A stretch of DNA of 5,194 bases from an uncultured Duganella sp. Lineage in GTDB: Bacteria > Pseudomonadota > Gammaproteobacteria > Burkholderiales > Burkholderiaceae. The stretch's first letter is position 1, and the number at the start of each line of letters is the position of its first letter. Shown here piece by piece: positions 1 to 5,091 of the stretch. The notes beneath the pieces were generated by a model. That model worked only from the letters and a program-made list of their open reading frames with translations. It searched no databases and had not been told where the DNA came from. The position numbers and the translations under genes were made by a program. The stretch is from the NCBI GenBank assembly GCA_946482635.1, contig CAMLSG010000294.1:1-5194 (forward strand), written 5' to 3'.

Positions 1-2414
1 GCAACGCCTATGAATTCGGCCGGCTTGAGCAAGCCTCGCTGTGGATGCTCCCAGCGAATCAGCGCTTCGGCCATTTCTACTTTGTCCGTTGCCAGATTAC
101 GGATTGGCTGGAAGAGCAGTCGCAATTCCCTGTTTTTCAATGCGTTACGCAGCTCGTTTGCGAGTTCGATGCGCATCTGGCTGGCTTCCTGCATGAAGGG
201 CGCGAAGTAGTTGAAGCGGTTGCGGCCCTGCTGTTTGGCGAGATACATGGCCTGGTCAGCGTTTTTGATGAGCACTTCCGCATCGTCGCCATCGTCAGGG
301 AATAGCGAAATGCCCACGCTGCCGGAAATATGGGCGATTTCGTGCTTGAGCTGGAACGGCCTGGCCAGGCTATGCAGGATTTCCTGCACGATCCGGACCA
401 CGTCGCCGGGTTCTTTGAGTTCGCTGAGGATGACCGTAAATTCATCGCCTCCAAGACGGGCCACGGTATCGGTATTGCGCACGCATTGGAGCAGGCGCTC
501 TGCCACTTGTTTAAGCAGGATGTCGCCAAAGTCGTGGCCAAGCGTATCGTTGACGGCTTTGAATCCATCCAGGTCGATGAAGATCAGCGCCATGGGCAGT
601 TGGTCACGGGCTGCTTTTTTGATCTCCTGGCGTAGGCGGTCGTTGAACATGCGCCGGTTGGGCAAGCCCGTAAGGGTGTCGAAGTTGGCTTGCTTCCAGA
701 TCGCTTCTTCAGTCGCTTTCTTCTTCGTTATATCGGTGAACAGGGCGACGTGGCGCAGCGCATTACCCTTGTTATCGAAGACGGTATTGAAGCGTAGCGA
801 GACCAGGTAATGGTCGCCGTTCTTGTGCTGGTGCCAGATTTCGCCTTCCCAATAGCCGGTATGGGTAATGGTTTGGCGCATACGGCTGTAAAACTTGATG
901 TCCTGGTGGCTGGAAGTCAGTTCGTAGGCCAGGTGGCCAATGACTTCTTCAGGTGCATAACCGCTGATCTGGGAGAAAGCAGGGTTCACGGACAGGATGC
1001 GGCCCTCTGCATCGGTCACCATCATGCCTTCGCTGGCATTTTCGTACATCAGCGTGGCAAGTTTGCTGGATTCTTCGTGGCGCTTACGCTCGCTGATGTC
1101 TTCTGCCATGACGAACAGGCCGATTACTTTTCCATGTTCATCGCGATCGGGCACGTAAGTGATGGCATCGCAGCATTCCTGGTTTATCCGCTTCATACCG
1201 CGTTCGAAATGGACGGTTTCGCCGGCAAACGCGCGTTCCAGGTGAGGCTTTGTTTCCGCGTACAGGTCTGGAGGCAGTACTTGCTGGATGTTTTCTCCAC
1301 TGCCGTAAGTTTCAGCAAAGCGGCGATTCTTGAACGAGTAATGCTCGTCGCGATCCATGTAAGCAATCACGATCGGCAGGTTGTCGGCTATCAGGCGCAG
1401 GCGCTGCTCGCTGCTGGCCAGCTTCTTTTCGGTCTGTGTCGACGTTGCATAGAGGGCGCGATAACGATTTTCGCGATCTTCTGCAGCGGAAAAGGAGCGC
1501 AGGGCATAAATGATCGCGGCAACGATCAGCGTGAAAATCAGGAAAAGCGCCATGCTGGCAATAAGCAATTGGCGTTGCGAGATCAGCGCCAGGCCGACGT
1601 TGGAACTGCCGACAGTAACCACCAAGGGCAGGTTTGGCAGTTTGCGGTAGCTGGCGATGCGGGATTTTTTGTCGATAGGACTCACTGTTTCGATGGTGCC
1701 GATCGGGTTGCTGCCGAAGGCGTGATAGACGTTTGAGTCGCGTATGTCGCGGTTGAAGGTTTGTTCGAAGAGCGGAGCACGAGCAACTATATGGCCATTG
1801 ATATGGAACAGGGTGACGGTGACGTCTTCGCTGAGACGGGAATTTTCAAAGGTTTCGGCGAGTCTGCTGGCATCAATCGGAGCCACTATCACACCCAGGA
1901 ATTTGCCTTCAGCGTCTTCAACCCGGCGACTGAGGAAGAACAGTCGCGAATTTGAGATCCGGCCACGGGTTGGTTCCCCGACAAAGAGACCGGTTCCTGG
2001 CTTGAGCTGGGCCTGGAAGTAATCGCGGTCTGCATAGTTGATGCCCCTGACGGGAATGTCACGCGAACTGGCAGTGGCAAAGCCGTTTGGATCGATAAAA
2101 GTAATCCAGAAACTGTTGCCGAAAGAAGCTCCACGCGAGGAAAGCAGGCCGTCGATGGTCTGTGGGGTGTAGGGAGCGACCTTGATTGCACTGGCAAATC
2201 CGAGCAATGCGATGTCGGAGAGCTCGATTGTGCTAAGAACCTGGGCTTCGATGGCCCTTGCGTAGTGTTGGGTTTGCTGGCGAATGGCCTGTTCGCGATC
2301 GCTGGCAGATGACGCGAGTTGCCAGGCGACGACTGCCGTGGCGAGCAAGGCGAGCATCGTCATGGTGACGAGCAATCGCCTGCGAAAGCGTCGATAGGCG
2401 TCGGTAGTCGACAA
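1..2414 (-). CDS. Membrane-bound Cache-PAS-PAS-GGDEF-EAL cyclic-di-GMP signalling protein (3' end outside window)
   Basis: The minus strand is open for 804 codons and runs off the left edge inside the EAL domain. Residues count from the TTG at 2414. TM helix 1 spans about 14-33 after an Arg-rich start (stop-transfer, inside-positive). A periplasmic region, about 35-283, carries Cache/PDC-like signatures (NYADRDYF at 126-133, GEPTRGR at 146-152, GVIVAPID at 174-181). TM helix 2 is about 284-306. Two PAS domains follow at about 336-445 and 450-565, then GGDEF from about 579 (DTLTGLPNR). The GGDEF motif at 655-659 is intact (RLGGDEF), and so is an RxxD inhibitory site, RNTD at 646-649, five residues upstream. 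The EAL domain begins with FQPI and has EAL at 783-785 plus the following Arg (EALIRW). By family knowledge GGDEF makes c-di-GMP and EAL degrades it to pGpG. The visible residues permit cyclase activity; phosphodiesterase activity cannot be judged because the other metal ligands are off-window. The ligand sensed is unknown. Confidence 0.95.
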   Translation of the reverse strand, partial: MSTTDAYRRFRRRLLVTMTMLALLATAVVAWQLASSASDREQAIRQQTQHYARAIEAQVLSTIELSDIALLGFASAIKVAPYTPQTIDGLLSSRGASFGNSFWITFIDPNGFATASSRDIPVRGINYADRDYFQAQLKPGTGLFVGEPTRGRISNSRLFFLSRRVEDAEGKFLGVIVAPIDASRLAETFENSRLSEDVTVTLFHINGHIVARAPLFEQTFNRDIRDSNVYHAFGSNPIGTIETVSPIDKKSRIASYRKLPNLPLVVTVGSSNVGLALISQRQLLIASMALFLIFTLIVAAIIYALRSFSAAEDRENRYRALYATSTQTEKKLASSEQRLRLIADNLPIVIAYMDRDEHYSFKNRRFAETYGSGENIQQVLPPDLYAETKPHLERAFAGETVHFERGMKRINQECCDAITYVPDRDEHGKVIGLFVMAEDISERKRHEESSKLATLMYENASEGMMVTDAEGRILSVNPAFSQISGYAPEEVIGHLAYELTSSHQDIKFYSRMRQTITHTGYWEGEIWHQHKNGDHYLVSLRFNTVFDNKGNALRHVALFTDITKKKATEEAIWKQANFDTLTGLPNRRMFNDRLRQEIKKAARDQLPMALIFIDLDGFKAVNDTLGHDFGDILLKQVAERLLQCVRNTDTVARLGGDEFTVILSELKEPGDVVRIVQEILHSLARPFQLKHEIAHISGSVGISLFPDDGDDAEVLIKNADQAMYLAKQQGRNRFNYFAPFMQEASQMRIELANELRNALKNRELRLLFQPIRNLATDKVEMAEALIRWEHPQRGLLKPAEFIGV

Positions 2415-2417
2415 GAG

Positions 2418-2424
2418 CCCCTCC
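2418..2424 (-). promoter_or_regulatory. Ribosome binding site deciding a TTG start for the c-di-GMP gene
   Basis: On the minus strand GGAGGGG lies just upstream of TTG at 2414, with GGAGG ending 5 nt before the codon. The frame has a TGA stop only about 20 codons further upstream. The nearby ATG at 2437 is out of frame and soon hits a stop. An in-frame ATG exists about 17 codons downstream (residue 18), but it would remove the basic segment before TM helix 1 and has no comparable Shine-Dalgarno sequence. TTG is therefore the preferred start. Confidence 0.75.
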
Positions 2425-2438
2425 AGGCGAATTGCATG

Positions 2439-2455
2439 GAACAACTTTCTTGTTC
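2439..2455. repeat. Inverted repeat GAACAA-N5-TTGTTC
   Basis: Perfect 6-bp arms at 2439-2444 and 2450-2455 are separated by 5 bp. The element sits 25 bp upstream of the TTG start of the c-di-GMP gene, in its probable 5' leader or proximal promoter. Its half-site TTGTT recurs in the palindrome at 2511-2524 and in the TTGTTTAC motifs at 2473 and 2654. That would fit an operator for a dimeric repressor, but no regulator can be named. Confidence 0.4.
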
Positions 2456-2492
2456 AGTATAGGTGGAGAGTTTTGTTTACGTTAGATTAGTG

Positions 2493-2522
2493 TGTATACA
2501 AAGTAGTAGTGGTTGTTAACAA
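2493..2522 (-). promoter_or_regulatory. Candidate sigma-70 promoter for the c-di-GMP gene
   Basis: On the minus strand a TTGTTA -35-like element (2522-2517) is followed after 18 nt by a TATACA -10-like element (2498-2493), each matching 4 of 6 consensus positions. The -35 lies inside the 14-bp palindrome. The -10 lies in the self-complementary TGTATACA, which on the plus strand could serve as a -10 with TTGTTT at 2473-2478 (16-nt spacing). Divergent overlapping promoters are therefore possible. The call rests on motif matching only. Confidence 0.3.
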
Positions 2523-2524
2523 CC
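2511..2524. repeat. 14-bp perfect palindrome GGTTGTTAACAACC
   Basis: The sequence is identical to its own reverse complement, with no central spacer, and the symmetry stops at 2510/2525. It overlaps the candidate -35 box of the minus-strand gene. Continuous palindromes of this length in a promoter spacer are typical operator architecture, but the cognate protein is unknown. Confidence 0.6.
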
Positions 2525-2533
2525 CCGACTTTC

Positions 2534-2542
2534 TGTGGATAA
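2534..2542 (-). promoter_or_regulatory. Perfect DnaA-box match (TTATCCACA on the minus strand)
   Basis: TGTGGATAA on the plus strand is the exact complement of the consensus high-affinity DnaA box. It forms part of an 11-mer CTGTGGATAAG (2533-2543) whose first nine bases recur at 2675-2683 and, inverted, at 2694-2702. The sequence match is certain; DnaA binding is inferred. Confidence 0.5.
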
Positions 2543-2567
2543 GTGCAGCTTGCGGAGAAAAATCAGG

Positions 2568-2600
2568 GGTTTACGAGCTGTATAAGCAGGCGCGTAAACC
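2568..2600. repeat. Inverted repeat GGTTTACG-N17-CGTAAACC
   Basis: Perfect 8-bp arms at 2568-2575 and 2593-2600 are separated by 17 bp. The core GTTTAC also occurs at 2475-2480 and 2656-2661, giving four copies in under 190 bp. No poly-T tract follows directly, so terminator function is unlikely. It may be a pair of protein-binding half-sites. Confidence 0.45.
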
Positions 2601-2620
2601 TTGCGTGAGTTGCGGACTGT

Positions 2621-2650
2621 TTTTGGACAATTTTGGGCGATTTTCGGAAA
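2621..2650. repeat. Degenerate T-rich tandem decamer repeat, three units
   Basis: Three consecutive 10-bp units each begin TTTT and share the pattern TTTT-(G/C)-G-(G/A): ttttggacaa, ttttgggcga and ttttcggaaa. A 10-bp period places the T-tracts on one helical face, which would favour intrinsic curvature or easy melting. It lies upstream of the dehydrogenase start. Confidence 0.4.
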
Positions 2651-2674
2651 GTCTTGTTTACTCACAAACGATGC

Positions 2675-2702
2675 CTGTGGATATTCATGGCGTTATCCAC
2701 AG
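2675..2702. repeat. 9-bp inverted repeat CTGTGGATA-N10-TATCCACAG containing a perfect DnaA box
   Basis: Perfect 9-bp arms at 2675-2683 and 2694-2702 are separated by 10 bp. The right arm contains TTATCCACA (2693-2701), an exact DnaA-box consensus. The left arm gives TGTGGATAT, one mismatch from it. The element ends 9 bp before the AGGAG of the dehydrogenase. It could be a DNA operator or, if transcribed, a leader hairpin next to the ribosome binding site. Confidence 0.55.
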
Positions 2703-2711
2703 CTTCGGACC

Positions 2712-2716
2712 AGGAG
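2712..2716 (+). promoter_or_regulatory. Ribosome binding site deciding a TTG start for the dehydrogenase
   Basis: AGGAG lies 5 nt upstream of the in-frame TTG at 2722. Starting there puts the GxGxxG dinucleotide-binding motif at residues 13-18, the usual position for GMC enzymes. The in-frame ATG at 2671 (550 residues) and GTG at 2509 (604 residues) have weaker upstream sequences and would place unrelated residues before the first beta strand. Confidence 0.75.
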
Positions 2717-2721
2717 AAAGC

Positions 2722-4323
2722 TTGGAATCTGCGGGCCAGTTTGACTACATCATCGTGGGCGGAGGGACGGCGGGCTGTGTGCTTGCGAATCGCCTGACGC
2801 AAAATCCAAAAAACCAGGTGCTGCTGATCGAGGCGGGAGGAAAAGACGATTACGTCTGGATCCATATCCCGGTCGGTTACCTTCATTGCATCAATAATCC
2901 GCGCACGGACTGGCTGTTTCGCACGGAGCCGGACGTGGGCCTGGGCGGCCGCAGCCTGATTTACCCGCGCGGCAAGGTCCTCGGCGGCAGTTCTTCGATC
3001 AACGGCATGATTTACATGCGCGGCCAGGCCAATGACTACGATCAATGGGCCGAGATGTGTGGTGATCCAGGCTGGCGCTGGTCGGAAGTTTTGCCGCTGT
3101 TCCGTAAGAGTGAAGACCATCATGGCGGCGCTTCGGACTTCCACGGCGCCGGCGGCGAATGGCGTGTTGAAAAGCAGCGCCTGCGTTGGGATATTCTCGA
3201 CGCGTTCCGTGATGCCGCAGAGCAGACAGGTATCCCGAAGGTCGAGGATTTCAACCGTGGCGATAATTTCGGCTGCTCTTATTTCGAAGTGAACCAGAAG
3301 CGCGGCATCCGCTGGAATACGGCAAAAGCATTTTTGCGTGCCGCGACCGGGCGCCCCAACCTGACGCTGATGACGGGCTGCCACGTTGAAAAACTGGTGC
3401 TGGAGGAGGGCGCTTGCAAAGGCGTCATTTTCACCGGCGGCGGTACACGGTGGAACGCGGAGGCGCGCGAGACCCTGTTGGCAGCTGGCGCAATCGGCAC
3501 GCCGCAGATCCTTCAGTTATCCGGCATCGGCCCGGCGGACGTTCTGGCGCGAGCAGGCGTGGAGCCGGTGCATGATTTGCCCGGCGTTGGAGCCAACCTG
3601 CAGGATCACCTGCAACTGCGCATGGTGTTCAAAGTCCAGGGTGCGCGGACCTTGAATACCCTGGCTTCAAGCTGGTTGGGCAAGGCACGCATTGGGCTTG
3701 AATATGTTTTGTTCCAGAGCGGGCCGATGTCGATGGCGCCTTCGCAAATGGGCGCGTTTGCACGATCAGGCCCGGAGCAAGCCACGCCGAACCTGGAATA
3801 CCACGTGCAGCCGCTGTCGCTTGAGCGCTTTGGCGAACCGCTGCACGACTTCCCTGCTTTCACGGCCAGCGTTTGCAACCTGCGTCCGACCTCGCGCGGC
3901 CATGTGCGCATCGCTTCGGCCGACTCATACGCGCCGCCGAAAATTACGCCGATGTACCTGAGCACCGACGAAGACCGGCGCGTCGCCGCGGCCGCGCTGA
4001 ACCTCACGCGCAAGATCGTTTCGGCGCCGGCGCTGGCGAAATACAGGCCGGAAGAATGCAAACCCGGTGTGCATTTTCGCACTGACGAGGAGTTGGCCGA
4101 AGCAGCGGGGTCCATCGGCACCACGATTTTCCACCCGGTCGGCACCTGCAAAATGGGCCGTGCGGACGACGTTTCGGCCGTGGTTGACAGCGAATTGCGG
4201 GTTCGCGGCGTCCGCGGATTGCGCATCGCGGACGCTTCCGTGATGCCCACCATTACTTCCGGTAACACGAATTCCCCGGTAATCATGATTGCGGAAAAGG
4301 CAGCGCTTTTGTGTATGATCTAG
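2722..4323 (+). CDS. GMC-family FAD-dependent alcohol (choline-type) dehydrogenase
   Basis: A predicted 533-residue cytoplasmic flavoenzyme, close to the usual 530-560 of bacterial BetA/AlkJ-type members, with no signal peptide. Visible features, numbered from the TTG at 2722: the FAD-binding GGGTAG (13-18) with Glu37 in LLIEAGG as probable ribose ligand; GMC signature 1 around 83-106 (PRGKVLGGSSSINGMIYMRG); signature 2 at 256-270 (GAIGTPQILQLSGIG); and the C-terminal FHPVGTCKMG, with probable catalytic His471. Then come IADASVMP (D504) and SGNTNSP, with Asn515 spaced from the His as in choline oxidase. Family chemistry is oxidation of a primary or secondary alcohol with electrons passed through FAD to an acceptor. 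The substrate cannot be told from sequence; choline, polyethylene glycol, aliphatic and other alcohol dehydrogenases share these motifs. The next gene, an ABC ATPase, starts 18 nt downstream, implying co-transcription and perhaps an imported substrate. Confidence 0.93.
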   Translation: MESAGQFDYIIVGGGTAGCVLANRLTQNPKNQVLLIEAGGKDDYVWIHIPVGYLHCINNPRTDWLFRTEPDVGLGGRSLIYPRGKVLGGSSSINGMIYMRGQANDYDQWAEMCGDPGWRWSEVLPLFRKSEDHHGGASDFHGAGGEWRVEKQRLRWDILDAFRDAAEQTGIPKVEDFNRGDNFGCSYFEVNQKRGIRWNTAKAFLRAATGRPNLTLMTGCHVEKLVLEEGACKGVIFTGGGTRWNAEARETLLAAGAIGTPQILQLSGIGPADVLARAGVEPVHDLPGVGANLQDHLQLRMVFKVQGARTLNTLASSWLGKARIGLEYVLFQSGPMSMAPSQMGAFARSGPEQATPNLEYHVQPLSLERFGEPLHDFPAFTASVCNLRPTSRGHVRIASADSYAPPKITPMYLSTDEDRRVAAAALNLTRKIVSAPALAKYRPEECKPGVHFRTDEELAEAAGSIGTTIFHPVGTCKMGRADDVSAVVDSELRVRGVRGLRIADASVMPTITSGNTNSPVIMIAEKAALLCMI

Positions 4324-4330
4324 CAAAACC

Positions 4331-4336
4331 GGGGAG
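4331..4336 (+). promoter_or_regulatory. Ribosome binding site of the LivG-like gene
   Basis: GGGGAG ends 5 nt before the ATG at 4342 and lies within the 18-nt gap after the dehydrogenase stop. It supports both the chosen start and operon-style translation. Confidence 0.75.
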
Positions 4337-4341
4337 ACACA

Positions 4342-5091
4342 ATGTCCGACTTCATCTTGGAAACAAAGAGTTTGACCAAGGAGTTCAAGGGATTCACCGC
4401 TGTCGCCAACGTGGACCTGCAAGTCCGGCGTGGGCATATCCACGCCTTGATCGGCCCGAACGGCGCCGGCAAGACAACCTGCTTTAACCTGCTGACCAAA
4501 TTCCTGGTGCCGACTTCGGGTCAGATCCTCTTTAACGGCAAGGACATTACCTCGCACAAGCCGGCGCAGATCGCGCGCATGGGCGTGATTCGTTCTTTCC
4601 AGATTTCCGCTGTCTTCCCGCACCTGACTGTGCTCGAAAATGTGCGCATCGGCCTGCAGCGCAAGCTCGGCACGACCTTCCATTTCTGGCGCAGCGAACG
4701 CACGCTGGATCAACTCAATGGCCGCGCGATGGAATTGCTGGCCGAGGTCGACCTGGAATCGTTCGCCGATACGCCGACGGTCGATATGCCTTATGGCCGC
4801 AAGCGTGCTTTGGAGATCGCCACCACGTTGGCGATGGAGCCTGAACTGATGCTGCTCGACGAGCCGACGCAAGGCATGGGCCACGAAGACGTGCATCGCG
4901 TGACGGAGTTGATCAAGAAGGTTTCCGCTGGCCGCACCATCCTCATGGTTGAACACAATATGAGCGTGGTGTCCGGCATTTGCGACCGTATCTCCGTGCT
5001 GCAGCGCGGCGCAGTGCTGGCGGAAGGTCCGTATGAAGAAGTGTCGAAGAACCCGCAAGTGATGGAAGCTTATATGGGAACCGAAGCATGA
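4342..5091 (+). CDS. LivG-like ABC transporter ATP-binding protein (branched-chain amino-acid/HAAT family)
   Basis: A full-length ABC ATPase of 249 residues, the normal size for LivG-type subunits. Walker A is GPNGAGKT (38-45), the Q-loop Gln is Q87 in RSFQIS, and Walker B ends at D173 with catalytic E174 (LMLLDEP). The H-loop is H205 (MVEHNM). The ABC signature is unusual: PYGRKRALEI (150-159) stands where LivG proteins usually have SYGQQRRLEI or similar, and the D-loop region reads TQGMGHED. It should energise uptake of an amino acid, amide, carboxylate or similar small solute, working with LivF, two permeases (LivH/LivM type) and a periplasmic binding protein; the permeases and binding protein are not in the window. 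It lies 18 nt after the dehydrogenase and overlaps the second ATPase by 4 nt. Assignment to this family is firm; the substrate is unknown. Confidence 0.92.
   Translation: MSDFILETKSLTKEFKGFTAVANVDLQVRRGHIHALIGPNGAGKTTCFNLLTKFLVPTSGQILFNGKDITSHKPAQIARMGVIRSFQISAVFPHLTVLENVRIGLQRKLGTTFHFWRSERTLDQLNGRAMELLAEVDLESFADTPTVDMPYGRKRALEIATTLAMEPELMLLDEPTQGMGHEDVHRVTELIKKVSAGRTILMVEHNMSVVSGICDRISVLQRGAVLAEGPYEEVSKNPQVMEAYMGTEA

Larger units (their letters stand above)
2415..2721. other. Divergent intergenic regulatory region (307 bp)
   Basis: This is the spacer between the outward-facing c-di-GMP gene and the dehydrogenase operon. It is visibly AT-richer than the flanking genes and filled with short inverted and direct repeats, listed separately. 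On the plus strand the dehydrogenase frame stays open back to a GTG at 2509. The 71 extra residues resemble no recognisable domain and precede the FAD-binding fold, so I treat them as non-coding. No tRNA or rRNA was seen, and no Rho-independent terminator is expected or found between divergent promoters. Confidence 0.8.

Noticed and set aside
810..1736. Long plus-strand open frame (308 codons) antisense to the c-di-GMP gene
   Set aside because: The minus strand here encodes continuous PAS domains and a TM helix with recognisable motifs. The plus frame has no family resemblance and reflects codon bias of the opposite strand.
2568..2600. Rho-independent terminator
   Set aside because: The arms are not GC-rich enough, the loop is 17 nt and no T-run follows the right arm directly. 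It also lies between divergent promoters, where no transcript needs ending.
2509..2721. N-terminal extension of the dehydrogenase from GTG 2509 or ATG 2671
   Set aside because: It adds residues before the normal beta-strand/GxGxxG start, overlaps the repeat-rich spacer, and lacks a Shine-Dalgarno sequence as good as that of TTG 2722.
2415..2721. Chromosomal replication origin
   Set aside because: Only two perfect DnaA boxes are present and no replication genes are in view. Sampled lines on both sides of the spacer show G in excess of C on the plus strand, so there is no skew sign change. I keep the boxes as regulatory sites instead.
2662..3384. Minus-strand open frame (240 codons) opposite the dehydrogenase N-terminus
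   Set aside because: It overlaps the FAD-binding region on the plus strand and shows no recognisable motif or convincing ribosome binding site.
3925..5058. Minus-strand open frame (377 codons) opposite the dehydrogenase 3' end and LivG-like gene
   Set aside because: It spans two plus-strand genes that carry complete catalytic motifs. Its own translation is His/Arg-rich with no domain, typical of an antisense shadow.
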